Assembly (NCBI GenBank): GCA_043424675.1
Contig: JBHWPB010000030.1
Coordinates: 1-38,141, forward strand
Direction of reading: 5' to 3'
DNA length: 38,141 nucleotides
Source of the DNA: JBHWPB01 sp043424675
Lineage (GTDB): Bacteria; Bacillota; Bacilli; Lactobacillales; Carnobacteriaceae_A
How positions within the stretch are numbered: the stretch's first letter is position 1; every line of letters begins with the position of its first letter. Shown one piece after another: positions 15,758 to 26,100 of this stretch. Below the pieces are notes generated by a model that saw only the letters and a list, made by a program, of their open reading frames with translations, did not search any database and had not been told where the DNA came from. A program made the translations under genes and the position numbers.

Positions 15758-16812
15758 AAGATTGGCAAGGTTTACTAGAAGAATACAAAGAGTTTTTACC
15801 TCTCAATGAAAATACACCTGCTTTATCCCTAAAAGAAGGCAACACACCCCTCCTTCGCTTGAATGCTTTGAGTGATCAGTACGGGGTCGAAGCTTATGCA
15901 AAATTCGACGGGCTCAATCCGACAGGTTCCTTTAAAGACCGCGGGATGGTTCTTGCCGTTGCAAAAGCAAAAGAAGAAGGAGCACATACAGTCATCTGTG
16001 CCTCTACTGGTAATACTTCTGCCTCAGCTGCTGCCTATGCCTCACGCGCGGGTCTTCACGCCATCATTGTTATTCCTGAAGGCAAAGTAGCACTAGGCAA
16101 ACTTGCTCAAGCGATGATGTATGGTGCTAAAACAATCTCTGTTCAAGGCAACTTTGATGATGCCTTGGATATTGTCCGGGCTGTAACTGAAAAATCTGAT
16201 GGGATTGAGCTTGTCAATTCGGTCAACCCTTATCGACTCGAAGGACAGAAGACAGCCGCTTTTGAAATTATCGACGCCTTAGGTGAAGCGCCTGATTATC
16301 TCACCATACCTGTAGGTAACGCAGGAAATATCTCCGCCTACTGGAAGGGTTTCAAAGAGTATCATGAGAAAAAAGGGAAACAGCTCCCTCGCATCTATGG
16401 CTTTGAAGCAGAAGGTTCCGCAGCTATCACGCATGACGAAGTAATTGAAACACCTGAAACTGTCGCAACAGCTATCCGGATTGGGAATCCTGCCAGCTGG
16501 AATTTGGCGACTGCCGCACGTGATGAATCAAAAGGTATTATTGAAGCAGTCAGCGACGAAGAGATCATCAACGCTTACCGCCATATTGCCAAAGAAGGAA
16601 TCTTCGCCGAGCCTGGATCGGCAGCAAGTGTTGCCGGCTTAATTCGCTCCTTGGATAATGGTTCCATTGAAAAAGGCTCTACTGTCGTCTCCGTCTTAAC
16701 CGGAAATGGCTTGAAAGACCCTGACACAGCTATTGAATCAGCAGTCGACAAGCCTGTCACTCTGCCAAATGATGAAGACAAAGTGCTCCAATACATCGAA
16801 GGTTTGAATTAA
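15754..16812 (+). CDS. thrC: Threonine synthase
   Basis: This PLP enzyme converts phosphohomoserine to threonine. The 352-residue protein is of the short, Bacillus-type class. The Schiff-base Lys61 is in NPTGSFKDRGM. ASTGNTSASAAAY and the phosphate-binding VGNAGNIS loop are intact. It overlaps hom by four bases and is followed directly by thrB (1-bp gap), so all three are translated from one message. Confidence 0.96.
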   Translation: MKDWQGLLEEYKEFLPLNENTPALSLKEGNTPLLRLNALSDQYGVEAYAKFDGLNPTGSFKDRGMVLAVAKAKEEGAHTVICASTGNTSASAAAYASRAGLHAIIVIPEGKVALGKLAQAMMYGAKTISVQGNFDDALDIVRAVTEKSDGIELVNSVNPYRLEGQKTAAFEIIDALGEAPDYLTIPVGNAGNISAYWKGFKEYHEKKGKQLPRIYGFEAEGSAAITHDEVIETPETVATAIRIGNPASWNLATAARDESKGIIEAVSDEEIINAYRHIAKEGIFAEPGSAASVAGLIRSLDNGSIEKGSTVVSVLTGNGLKDPDTAIESAVDKPVTLPNDEDKVLQYIEGLN

Positions 16813-16813
16813 C

Positions 16814-17680
16814 ATGGCCACTTTTAAGATTAAAATACCAGCAACCAGCGCTAACTTAGGTCTCGGTTTTGATTCGATGGGAGTCGCTGTTGATCTTTTC
16901 CTCACCATAGAGGCTAAAAAAGCAGAGCAGTGGGTCTTTCATTATGCTTCTCAGGACTTAGAAGAGCTGCCTCAAGGTGAAGATAATCTGGTCTGCCAGA
17001 CCGCACAGTATGTCGCTCGCAAATACGGCCAGGACCTTCCAGGTATTGAAGTTTGGATGGACAGCGAAATCCCCCTCGCCCATGGTCTCGGAAGTTCTTC
17101 TTCTGCGATTGTTGCAGGAATCGAAATTGCCAATCATTTTTTGGACTTAGGTTTATCTGACTTCGATAAAGTATGGATTGGAACAGAGCTCGAGGGCCAT
17201 CCCGATAATATCGGACCCTGTATCACAGGTGGGGCCTTCATTGGCTATTACAGCGATAAACTTGCCTACTACACAAGACGTCTAGAAGGTATCTCTCTCA
17301 TCGTCACTATTCCCGCCTATGAAATCAGTACAGAGGAAGCGCGCCAAGCTTTACCACAAGCCTATCCCAGTTCGCAAGCAGTCTCTCAAAACGCTAAAAA
17401 TAATGTCATGCTGCTTGCCATGTGGAATCAGGATTATTCCTTAATGGGTAAGCTCATGATGCAGGATGAATTTCACGAGCCCTACCGTCGTCTTTTAATT
17501 GATGAATATGACCAGGTTCGAGAGCTGACTTTACAATATGGTGCTTATGCGACGGTCATCAGTGGAGCAGGCCCTACGCTTTTAACTCTATGTCCTGAAG
17601 ACAAAGTCAATGGGATTCTCGAAGCTCTGAAAGCTGTTCCAGATTGTACTCATAAAAAAGTAAATGTTTTTTACAATTAA
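16814..17680 (+). CDS. thrB: Homoserine kinase (GHMP family)
   Basis: This enzyme phosphorylates homoserine using ATP. The 288-residue GHMP kinase starts with the typical IPATSANLGLGFD, has the ATP loop PLAHGLGSSSSAIVAG and the C-terminal ISGAGPTLLTL. It is the last gene of the threonine operon. Threonine synthesis from aspartate semialdehyde is complete within this cluster. Confidence 0.96.
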   Translation: MATFKIKIPATSANLGLGFDSMGVAVDLFLTIEAKKAEQWVFHYASQDLEELPQGEDNLVCQTAQYVARKYGQDLPGIEVWMDSEIPLAHGLGSSSSAIVAGIEIANHFLDLGLSDFDKVWIGTELEGHPDNIGPCITGGAFIGYYSDKLAYYTRRLEGISLIVTIPAYEISTEEARQALPQAYPSSQAVSQNAKNNVMLLAMWNQDYSLMGKLMMQDEFHEPYRRLLIDEYDQVRELTLQYGAYATVISGAGPTLLTLCPEDKVNGILEALKAVPDCTHKKVNVFYN

Positions 17681-17690
17681 ATCCTCTTAT

Positions 17691-17730
17691 AAGAAGGTGG
17701 TCGTTTTATCATGGTCATCTTCTTTAATTT
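17691..17730 (+). terminator. First of two tandem terminators after thrB
   Basis: AAGAAGGTG (17691-17699) pairs with CATCTTCTT (17716-17724) with one G-U, followed by TAATTTTTTATTT. It is weaker than the next hairpin. Confidence 0.6.
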
Positions 17731-17737
17731 TTTATTT

Positions 17738-17770
17738 AAAAAGCGAATTCAATATCTGAATTCGCTTTTT
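17738..17770. terminator. Bidirectional terminator between thrB and ddh
   Basis: The 14-bp perfect arms AAAAAGCGAATTCA (17738-17751) and TGAATTCGCTTTTT (17757-17770) flank a 5-nt loop. The A/T tails serve both strands. It lies 4 bp from the ddh stop codon. Confidence 0.9.
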
Positions 17771-17774
17771 CTGT

Positions 17775-18749
17775 TTATAAGATCGTACGTCTCAAATCAT
17801 CTGGGTTTTCTGGCGAAAGGTAGACAGGTGGAACATCCAGAACTGTTTTCGCCCCGTAGTTCTTTTCTTGAGCCAAGCGGTACACCGCTCGGGCATAGGC
17901 AATGTTCACTGTTGCTGTAAACTTAGGGTTGCTTTCCAGAGACAGGGAAAATTGATAGACAGCTTGCTCTGACTCTCCTAAATCACCTTGGCGCATGACA
18001 TGTCCTCCGTGAGGCATCCCGCTGTGGTTTTTATCTTTTTCTGCTTGGCTTATGAAGTGAACCTTTGTTTCATAACCTTCAAAATAATCCGGCATGGTTT
18101 TAATAGTTTCTGCAATCTCCTCTTCGTCTGTACCTTCTTCAAGGACGACATAGACCTCTCTGATATGTGCAGACTCTTTGGTATACTCTACCTCGTCGAA
18201 TTTATTAATTGAATCGATCAAGGCCTTGTTAGGAATGGTATACTGGGCAGCATCTTTCACCCCATCTAGCTGACGGACTGCCGCACTATGTCCTTGGCTG
18301 ATTCCTTCCCCCCAAAAAGTATAAGTCTCTCCCTCTGGTAAGATAGATTCTGCCACCATGCGATGGATTGAAAACAAACCAGGATCCCAGCCGGAAGCAA
18401 CTAACGCGACATGTTGATTTTCTTTCGCAATAGGATCAATTTGATCGAAATAGTCTCCAATCGCATCATGGTTGTCAAAGCTGTCTACTGTATGGAACAT
18501 CGCTGCCGCTTTCGGTCCCTGAAAAGGGATATCCTTATCAGAACTGCCACACAGGATTAAAACGTCAATCTCATTCTGCATCTCTTCTAAGTCTTCTATT
18601 TTATAAGCCGGCGCTTCAGTATTCAAAGTTTCAGGAGCTCGTCTTGAAAAGACGCCGACAAGCTCCATGTCCTCTACTTTCTCGAGCCCTATTTCGACTC
18701 CTCTGCCTAAATTTCCATATCCTACTATTCCTATTCTTATTTTACTCAT
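17775..18749 (-). CDS. ddh: meso-Diaminopimelate D-dehydrogenase
   Basis: This NADPH enzyme makes meso-diaminopimelate from tetrahydrodipicolinate and ammonia in one step, bypassing the succinyl or acetyl branch. The 324-residue protein has the Rossmann start IGIVGYGNLGRG and the family landmarks VSGF-like VASGWDPGLFS, WGEGISQGHSAAVRQLDGV and SGMPHGGHVMRQG. It overlaps dapB by four bases and ends the lysine operon. With lysA present, lysine is made by the dehydrogenase pathway. No dapD/dapE/dapF-type genes are in this cluster. Confidence 0.96.
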   Translation of the reverse strand: MSKIRIGIVGYGNLGRGVEIGLEKVEDMELVGVFSRRAPETLNTEAPAYKIEDLEEMQNEIDVLILCGSSDKDIPFQGPKAAAMFHTVDSFDNHDAIGDYFDQIDPIAKENQHVALVASGWDPGLFSIHRMVAESILPEGETYTFWGEGISQGHSAAVRQLDGVKDAAQYTIPNKALIDSINKFDEVEYTKESAHIREVYVVLEEGTDEEEIAETIKTMPDYFEGYETKVHFISQAEKDKNHSGMPHGGHVMRQGDLGESEQAVYQFSLSLESNPKFTATVNIAYARAVYRLAQEKNYGAKTVLDVPPVYLSPENPDDLRRTIL

Positions 18750-19501
18750 CTTTCCCCCATCAATACGTCATCCATGGTATACAAGCCATCTGTCTGGTCA
18801 AGTAAAAATCGCGCTGCCTGTCGGGCTCCATTGGCGAATATCTTTTTAGATTGAGCACTGTGTTTGATCTCGACCACTTCATCTTCCCCTGCGTAGATGA
18901 CGGTATGTTCGCCAACGATGGTCCCGCCACGCACAGCAGAAATGCCGATTTCTGAATCAGGACGCTCTTCGTAATTACCTGCTCGTCCTTCTAATGCTTG
19001 GAGCTTGCCTTCTCTGCCTTCATTGGCTGCGTCATAAAGCATGAGCGCTGTCCCGCTTGGTGAATCTTTCTTATAACGGTGGTGCTTCTCGACGATCTCG
19101 ATATCAAAATCAGGAAGCATAGACGCCAGCTGATTGGTGATGATTTCCAGAACATTGACACCCAAAGACATATTTCTTGAATAGACAATCGGTACTTCTT
19201 TGGATGCTTCTGCAATAGCTTGTTCTTGTTCTGAACTGAACCCTGTTGTCGCCAGAACGAGACCTATTTTATTTTCTCTACCATATTGCAAGAGCTCTTT
19301 TAAGAAATCTGGTGAAGAGAAGTCGATAATGACGTCGACTTCTTCGCTCACTTCATCCAGATCCTCATAGACAGGATAACCGTATACACCGGTTGCTTCT
19401 GTCGCATAACCTGCAACAATGTTTTCTTCTTCAGAATCTTCCAATAGCTCGGTTACGGTATGGCCCATGGCGCCCGTTGCTCCAGATAAAAGAACATTCA
19501 T
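18746..19501 (-). CDS. dapB: 4-Hydroxy-tetrahydrodipicolinate reductase
   Basis: This enzyme reduces hydroxy-tetrahydrodipicolinate to tetrahydrodipicolinate. The 251-residue protein has the nucleotide-binding start LLSGATGAMGHTV, the catalytic segment IVEKHHRYKKDSPSGTA and the AVRGGTIVGEHTV loop. It starts 9 bp after dapA and overlaps ddh by four bases. All landmarks are intact. Confidence 0.96.
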   Translation of the reverse strand: MNVLLSGATGAMGHTVTELLEDSEEENIVAGYATEATGVYGYPVYEDLDEVSEEVDVIIDFSSPDFLKELLQYGRENKIGLVLATTGFSSEQEQAIAEASKEVPIVYSRNMSLGVNVLEIITNQLASMLPDFDIEIVEKHHRYKKDSPSGTALMLYDAANEGREGKLQALEGRAGNYEERPDSEIGISAVRGGTIVGEHTVIYAGEDEVVEIKHSAQSKKIFANGARQAARFLLDQTDGLYTMDDVLMGER

Positions 19502-19510
19502 GATATCCTC

Positions 19511-20389
19511 CTATACTAATTCGCGTTCAGCGAGTGTTTTTCTTAAGAGTTCTTTGGTTGCATCTTCTGCTTCATAGAGCGGCAGACGTAAGTGACCGCC
19601 GGGAAGCCCCATCATGTTTGCGGCAGCTTTCACTGGCACCGGGTTTGTTTCTACAAAAATAGAAGCGATAGCTGGCATTAGATCGACTTGCATGCGCCCT
19701 GCTTCTTCTGTGTGGCCGTCTAAGTAGAGTTGAGTCATTTCATGCATTTCTTTCGGCATAATATTAGCGAGAACGGAAATAACACCTGATCCTCCCACAG
19801 ACATCAATGGCACAACGGTATCGTCGTTTCCAGAATAGATAGCAAAGTCTGGTGAGGTCACGCGACGGACATTTGCTGTATAAGCCAAGTCTGATGTCGC
19901 ATCTTTGATCCCTACGATATTGTCGATTTCTGCAAGCTGGCGAACGGTCTCTACTGGGATCGTCACATTGGTGCGGGAAGGAACATTGTACAAGATGATC
20001 GGGAGGTCTACGGCTTCAGCGATCACTCGAAAATGTTCGTAAAGCCCTTTCTCTGTCGATTTGTTGTAGTAAGGGGTCACGACCAAGAGCCCATCTACAT
20101 CTAACCGGTCAATTTTTTGACTGAAATCAATTGTCTCTTGTGTATTGTTACTTCCTGTTCCCACAATAATCGGGACTCTGTCTTCGACAATTTCGATCGT
20201 ATATTCTACGAGTTCAAGACGTTCTTCTTCTGTCATGGTCGCTGCTTCACCGGTGGTACCTAAAACGATCAAAGCATCTGTTCCATTCTCAATTTGGAAA
20301 TTGACAAGGGTATCAAATCCTTCAAAATCTATACTTCCGTCCTCTAGAAATGGTGTTATGATTGCTACTCCTGATCCTTCAAATAACAC
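19511..20389 (-). CDS. dapA: 4-Hydroxy-tetrahydrodipicolinate synthase
   Basis: This enzyme condenses pyruvate with aspartate semialdehyde, the first committed lysine step. The 292-residue TIM barrel shows GTTGEAAT, the Tyr of VVTPYYNK, the Schiff-base Lys in VGIKDATSD and YSGNDD. It sits 13 bp after asd and 9 bp before dapB in the lysine operon. Confidence 0.97.
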   Translation of the reverse strand: MLFEGSGVAIITPFLEDGSIDFEGFDTLVNFQIENGTDALIVLGTTGEAATMTEEERLELVEYTIEIVEDRVPIIVGTGSNNTQETIDFSQKIDRLDVDGLLVVTPYYNKSTEKGLYEHFRVIAEAVDLPIILYNVPSRTNVTIPVETVRQLAEIDNIVGIKDATSDLAYTANVRRVTSPDFAIYSGNDDTVVPLMSVGGSGVISVLANIMPKEMHEMTQLYLDGHTEEAGRMQVDLMPAIASIFVETNPVPVKAAANMMGLPGGHLRLPLYEAEDATKELLRKTLAERELV

Positions 20390-20402
20390 GTAAATTTCCT
20401 CC

Positions 20403-21383
20403 TTATAGGTGTTCCGCTACATACTCTGCAATTTGAACGGTATTCGTCGCCGCTCCTTTTCTGATGTTATCAGATACGACCCATAAGTTGAGTCCGTTCT
20501 CAACGCTTGAGTCCCGGCGGATACGTCCGACATAAACTTCGTCTGTGCCATCTGCATTCTCTTGTAAAGGATAAATTTCATTCGCTAGATCATCTAAAAT
20601 GACGATGCCCTCTTGGGCGTCTAAAGCTTCGTAAACTTCTTCTATTTCAAAGGGACGTTCTGTTTCCACATTGATACTGACAGAGTGGGCATTCATAACA
20701 GGAACCCTCGCTGCAGTTGCGGTAATCTTGACGTCTCTGTTATCTAAAATCTTCTGGGTCTCATCAATCATTTTTCGTTCTTCTTTTGTGTAACCATCAT
20801 CCATGAAAACATCGATCTGAGGCAGGACATTTTTTTGAATAGAATATTTGTATTGATCTGTTGTACCTTCTTCTAAGTCTTTCACCCCTCCTCGTCCTGA
20901 GCCTGAAACAGCTTGGTAAGTGTTATAGACCACTCTCTTCAAACCGAAAGCATCGGCAATAGGCTTCAAGACCATGACGGATTGAGTGGTTGAACAGTTG
21001 GGATTAGCAATAATCTTATCCTCTTCTCCGATCGTATTCGCATTCACTTCTGGTATCACAAGCGGAACTTCTTCATCCATACGATAGAAAGAAGAGTTGT
21101 CGATTGCGATGACTCCTTTTTCTACAGCAATGGGAACAAACTTTTCAGAGAGCTCCCCTCCTGCTGCAAACAAAGCAATATCCATATCTCTATCGAAAGA
21201 ATCTTCTCCTAATTCTTCGATAGTGATTTCTCCACTTTTGAAGGGGATCTTTTTACCCGCTGAACGCGCCGATGCGAAAGCATAAATGTTTTCAATCGGA
21301 AAATCTCTTTCTTCCAGTAAAGTCATAATCATCTGGCCGACCATTCCAGTTGCTCCGATAACACCGATATTAACTTTTTTCAT
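20403..21383 (-). CDS. asd: Aspartate-semialdehyde dehydrogenase
   Basis: This enzyme reduces aspartyl phosphate to aspartate semialdehyde, the branch point for lysine and threonine. The 326-residue protein has IGVIGATGMVGQM, the catalytic Cys in ANPNCSTTQ, the TYQAVSGSGRGG loop and the substrate Arg region. It overlaps lysA by four bases. Because asd sits under the lysine riboswitch, flux to threonine also depends on this operon. Confidence 0.96.
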   Translation of the reverse strand: MKKVNIGVIGATGMVGQMIMTLLEERDFPIENIYAFASARSAGKKIPFKSGEITIEELGEDSFDRDMDIALFAAGGELSEKFVPIAVEKGVIAIDNSSFYRMDEEVPLVIPEVNANTIGEEDKIIANPNCSTTQSVMVLKPIADAFGLKRVVYNTYQAVSGSGRGGVKDLEEGTTDQYKYSIQKNVLPQIDVFMDDGYTKEERKMIDETQKILDNRDVKITATAARVPVMNAHSVSINVETERPFEIEEVYEALDAQEGIVILDDLANEIYPLQENADGTDEVYVGRIRRDSSVENGLNLWVVSDNIRKGAATNTVQIAEYVAEHL

Positions 21384-22723
21384 ATCTTCTCACCTTTCGT
21401 TGACAGGGACGATCGTTTGTAGCGTGAATAAGGAACATCGTTACGCAAGAGATCATCGTAACTTTCTCTTTTAACAGCGAGATAACTCTCACCGTCTTCG
21501 ACAAAAACGACAGCAGGGCGTTCGACACGGTTGTAGTTGCTGGCCATCGAATAAGTGTAAGCACCTGTATCAGGCATGAGTAGCAAGTCTCCTGGCTCTG
21601 TTTCAGCTAAGCGCACTTTATCGACCAGAACATCTCCCGATTCGCATAATTTACCGGCGACACGGTAATCTTGTTCGGGGGTTTCCTCAAGTTTGTTAGC
21701 GAGAACTGTTTCATATTCTGCTTCGTATAGGGAGACTCTGGGATTATCGTTCATCCCCCCATCGACAAAGACGTAGGGAAGGCCTTCTTCAATCTCCTTT
21801 ATCCCGCCTACTGTGTAAAGCGTAGAGCCGCTCGGATTAATCAAAGAACGACCCGGTTCGATGCTGACGGTTTCTAAATCGAGTTCATATGTTCTTAATA
21901 ATTTTTCAATTTCTTGAATATATTTTCTTAAAAATAAGGCGAGCTCCAGAGTTTCTGCATCTTCTGTGTGAGCGACTCCGAAGCCGCCGCCTAAGTTTAA
22001 GTGAGAGGTTGAGATTTGAAGTTTTTCTTCAATCTCTTTGACAAAAGCGATCATGGCTTCTGCTTCTTCAAAGAAATAACGACCGTCTGTAATCTGAGAG
22101 CCAATATGACAGTGGAATCCTTGGAAATCAAGATTGGCGTCTGCATCCAACTCTTTTATAAGATCTAAAGTTGCCTGACTCTTCGTATTCATACCGAATT
22201 TTGAATCTTCTGTTGTCGTTTGAATGTACTTATGGGTGTCTGCTTCGATACTTGGATTGACACGTAATGTGACGGCAACCTTTTTATTTCTTTCTCCAGC
22301 AATTTCACGCAACAGATGATATTCATAAGCATTATCTATAATGATACGGCCCACTCCCTCTTCAACTGCCATCTGCAGTTCGTGGGGAAGTTTATTGTTG
22401 CCATGAAAATGAATCACTCCAGGATTCACCCCAGCTTGTAGTGCCGTATAGAGTTCCCCGCCACTCACTACATCCAGGTGCAAGCCTAAATCAGTCACTA
22501 AACCTGCCATATACAAATGGATGTGTGCCTTGGAGGCATAAATTATTTCTGTATTGAATTCAGATGACTTAAAGTTTTCTAGAAACAAATGTATGGTTTC
22601 TTTCAAATACTCCTGGTCAATAATATACAAGGGCGTTTGATAAACTTCTTTTAGTTCTTGAACAGAAAGTCCTCCAATTTCGAGGTTTCCGCCTTGGTTT
22701 TTCATACTGCCTCTTAACCTCAC
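21380..22723 (-). CDS. lysA: Diaminopimelate decarboxylase
   Basis: This PLP enzyme decarboxylates meso-diaminopimelate to L-lysine. The 447-residue fold type III enzyme shows the PLP Lys in IIYASKAH, the HCHIGSQI motif, GGGFGVAH, the EPGRSLI loop and the catalytic Cys in GKLCESGDV. The first codon is GTG at 22723, chosen because AAGGAG lies seven bases ahead; the in-frame ATG at 22705 has a poorly spaced site. It is first behind the lysine riboswitch, an unusual order with the last enzyme of the pathway leading. Confidence 0.96.
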   Translation of the reverse strand: MRLRGSMKNQGGNLEIGGLSVQELKEVYQTPLYIIDQEYLKETIHLFLENFKSSEFNTEIIYASKAHIHLYMAGLVTDLGLHLDVVSGGELYTALQAGVNPGVIHFHGNNKLPHELQMAVEEGVGRIIIDNAYEYHLLREIAGERNKKVAVTLRVNPSIEADTHKYIQTTTEDSKFGMNTKSQATLDLIKELDADANLDFQGFHCHIGSQITDGRYFFEEAEAMIAFVKEIEEKLQISTSHLNLGGGFGVAHTEDAETLELALFLRKYIQEIEKLLRTYELDLETVSIEPGRSLINPSGSTLYTVGGIKEIEEGLPYVFVDGGMNDNPRVSLYEAEYETVLANKLEETPEQDYRVAGKLCESGDVLVDKVRLAETEPGDLLLMPDTGAYTYSMASNYNRVERPAVVFVEDGESYLAVKRESYDDLLRNDVPYSRYKRSSLSTKGEKI

Positions 22724-22758
22724 GCTTTCACTCCTTCAAAAGCTTTTTAAATAACAAA

Positions 22759-22787
22759 AAAATCATGAGCAAAGGGCACATGATTTT
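22759..22787 (-). terminator. Expression-platform terminator of the lysine riboswitch
   Basis: The minus-strand stem AAAATCATG (22787-22779) with CATGATTTT (22767-22759) is followed by a run of seven Ts in all. It lies between the aptamer and lysA, as expected for transcription termination at high lysine. Confidence 0.88.
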
Positions 22788-22796
22788 CCTTCGCCT

Positions 22797-22946
22797 CAAT
22801 GTAAGAAGTGCTTCATTGGAAGATTGGCTATCTTCTATGACAATGACATACCTCTTAAGCATGCCACCAACACATCATGTATTTCGGCGAAATTACCTTT
22901 CGACTCTCGTCTACTGATTAACCCCGCGACCTCTTACTTACATTGT
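22797..22946 (-). promoter_or_regulatory. Lysine riboswitch (L-box) aptamer
   Basis: On the minus strand, CAATGTAAG (22946-22938) pairs with CTTACATTG (22805-22797) to form P1 around a 150-nt fold. Inside are the L-box landmarks AGAGGTCGCGG, CAGTAGACGAG, AAGGTAATTTCGCCGAA and GTCATTGTCAT. An intrinsic terminator follows and the first gene is lysA. Lysine binding should stabilise the aptamer and favour termination. The assignment is made by pattern and context. Confidence 0.92.
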
Positions 22947-22973
22947 TTATTTGATTTTATTTATTAATTGGTA

Positions 22974-23002
22974 CTCTACCAGAGGATATGGAGACTGTCA
23001 AA
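22974..23002 (-). promoter_or_regulatory. Promoter of the lysine operon
   Basis: On the minus strand, consensus TTGACA (23002-22997), a 17-bp spacer and TAGAGT (22979-22974) place the transcript start about 20 nt before the aptamer P1 helix. Confidence 0.8.
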
Positions 23003-23127
23003 CTTTTTGTGGAAAATTATTCATTTTCTTTTAAAAACGGTGAGCCTTATTATTGCTTTCACGAGTCCATGCGTTGGAGCTTATAAGGGTTGCTGCTCTG
23101 TTTTATACCTAAAAAACCTTTTATTAT
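23003..23127. other. Intergenic stretch with weak inverted repeats, no gene seen
   Basis: These 125 bases lie between the lysine-operon promoter and the sbcC stop. I see GAGCCTTAT against ATAAGGGTT about 45 bp apart, small TCCA/TGGA arms inside, and an imperfect GGAAAAT/ATTTTC repeat near 23012. No ORF with a ribosome site and no U-tailed terminator is convincing. It may hold the sbcDC transcript end. Confidence 0.35.
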
Positions 23128-26100
23128 TTAAGTAATAATTCGTGCAGAACTGCCTTCATTTTCCTTTTTCACTTCAATTTGAGAAGGTATGCGGATCTTT
23201 AGTTCTTCTACGTGAGAGATGATTCCGATAAGACGACCTTCTCCGTTTAAATCCATCAAGATTTCAATCGCATTATCCAGAGCTTCGGAATCTAAAGTCC
23301 CAAAGCCTTCGTCAATAAAGAGCGTATCCACACTTACACCCCCTTGTTGACTCTGAAGAACATCGCTCATTCCCATTGCTAAGGACAGGCTCGCTTCAAA
23401 AGACTCCCCTCCTGATAAGGTACTGACATCGCGTCTGGTCCCTGTCTGTTGATCCATCACTTCCAGGTCTAGACCTTTCGCTCCAGCCCCTTTTCCTGCT
23501 TCTTTTTTACGGCGCAATTGATATCGGTGATTAGACATACGTTCAAATCTGAGGTTAGCTGCTCTTAAAATGTCATCAAAATAGATGCCCAGCACATAAC
23601 GTTCGAAAGAAATATAATCTGTCACTTTCGAAGAACCATTAGCGAGTCGAGCTAGTTCTTCGTAACGACCATACTTTTCTTGTAAATCATTTCCACGCTC
23701 TGAAAGTTCTTTCAATTCTTTCGCACTTGTTTCGTATTGGTCAAGACGAATCGCATTTTTTTGTTTTTCTTCAGAGAGCAGTTCTTTTCTCTCTTGGAGC
23801 GTTTCTAATTCCTGCTCGTAAGCTTCCCGCTCTTGGAGATGATCTCTTGTTTCTAAAGCTTTCTCTATTTTATCTAGACTATTTTCATTGATGATTTTTT
23901 TGCTGTTATACTCATTGATTTCTTCTTCAAAGCTCGACACCCTATCCGTATCGAGAAGGTGTTTGACATAATCGCTTTCCAGACTACTTTCTGCAAGCAT
24001 TTTTTCAAAGGCTCGCTTTCTGTCGGAAAGAAGTTCTGTGTGGCGCTCTACATCTTCTTGGCCTCCTTGAACAGCCGACTCTAAGCTTGCTCTCGTTGTC
24101 ACGAGCTGCTGGTGCTGTTCTCCTTCTTTTTTATAATCTCTTTCAATTATCTCGATTTTTTCTTTTATTTCTTCAAACTTTTCTTCTAGTTCTCTCTTGC
24201 TTACAGTCCCTGTCTTTTCTTCTAATTCAGTGAGTCGCCCCTCTAAAGTGTCCAGCTTCTTCTTATTCTCTTTCATAATCGTCGACGCTTCAGCAATCTC
24301 TACTTTAAGCTTTGATTTTTCATCGTGATAAGCTTCTTTTTTGGAGGCTATTTCGTCCTTTTTTGAAAGTTCTTCAGATAGATGTTCTATTTCTTCCTGG
24401 AGGTAAGCTAAGTTCTGTTCACTCTCTTCACAGTCCATTTTTGTTTTTTCATATTCAGCTTCTCGATCGCTTTCTGCTACTTCCAGTTCTACAGAAAAAG
24501 CGATGATCGCTTTCTGCTTCTGTTCCATAGCAGAACCGACTGCACTAAAAGCCTGAGAGGCAGCTTGTCGCTTTTCTTCTTGTTTTCGAACCGCTTCTTC
24601 ACTGACATCGTGATCAGACAAAACAGCGATCTGAGGATGATCGCAAGAGCCACAGACAGGACAAGCTTTGTTTTTCTGCAAGTCACTTGCTAAAATGCCC
24701 GCTGCATTTCTTTTATACTGTGTGAAGAGACGGTCGTAAGCCTCATTTTCTTCTCGATATGCTTCTTCTTTTTCTTGGTACTCTTCTATAGCAACTTTGT
24801 GTTCTTCTACTACCTGCTTCCATTTATCGAATTGTTTCAGACGTTCTTTTAATTTTGCGAAACGTTTTTCTTCTTTACTGTAGATTTTATTTTTTATCTC
24901 TTTGTCTTTCTCTAGAGCTTTTAATTTCTTTTCCTCTGCTAAAATCTCTTTTTCTTTTTCTTCATTAATCTCTATATTATTCTCTAGATTTTCTTTTAAT
25001 TCTGCTTGCTTTGTATGTTCTCTTTGAAGCTGGTCACATTCTGCTTCTGTCTCTTCAATATTTATTTTGTTTCTTAATTCTTCCTCTGTTTTTGATAGCT
25101 CTTCACGGTAAACAGGCAGCTTATCGTATTCCTTTTGAACTTTCTCATAAGTTGCTTGAGAAGCTTGAAGCTCCTTCATCGTTTCATCTAAAGCTTCCTT
25201 ACTTTTAGCGAGGCGGTTCTTACTGTCTTTTTCAGAATGGAGGGCGTCTTGGTATCTCTGTTCTTCTTCCTGAAGCTTCTCAGCTGTCTCATTTCGGGAG
25301 AGCGCTGCTTCTCTTTCTCTTATATCCGCTTCTTTTTCCTTCAATTCTGCTGCTTCTTTTTCGAGCTGATCTTTTTCTGTTAAGTCTCTGATGAGTGCTT
25401 CATGTTCTTTTACACGTCCTGCAAGGCTCTGAAGCGCTTCCTCTTTTTCTCTTTCCTGATCTTTTTCTTGGTTCAAAGCGAACTCTAATTCTTTTTGAAC
25501 CTTGGGCAGGTCTTTTCGCGAGACAGCTTCTCTCAATTCTTCATAAGGCTCTGCTTCGATACGGTTCAGGACCTGATCTACTAATTTTTCATTGCTCTCG
25601 TAATCCTTTTCTATTTCCTTTTTATTTTCTTTGAGTTTTTCCTGGAAATTTTCTAGAGGGTGGGTCTTAAATATATCTCTGAATATCTCAGTTTTTTCTT
25701 TGCTGCTTGAATCCAACATCTTACGGAACTCTCCTTGCGGAAGCAGAACGATCTGATGGAATTGATCGGCATTCATGCCTAAAACAGAATTAATCTTGTC
25801 TTCGACTTCTGACACCTTAGATAAAACTTTATCATCGCCATATTCCATGTGGACCGTTGACTGGTAATTGATCGGCTTTCCTGTTTTACCCGGTGCTCTT
25901 TGAGTCGGAGCACGTTGAATCGTATAAACTTCTCCCCTGACTTCAAATGTGAAGTGGACATAGCAGAGATCCTCATCTGTCGCATGGGTCGATTTAAGTC
26001 CGTCTACTTCACGCATCGTTCCGCTTGCTTCTCCATAAAGGACATAGGATATTGCATCAAAGATAGTGGTCTTTCCAGAACCTGTCGGCCCGCTCACTAA

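Noticed and set aside
23012..23028. Terminator for sbcDC at the GGAAAAT/ATTTTC repeat
   Set aside because: The stem is short and AT-only, and is over 90 bp past the stop; not strong enough to list as a terminator.
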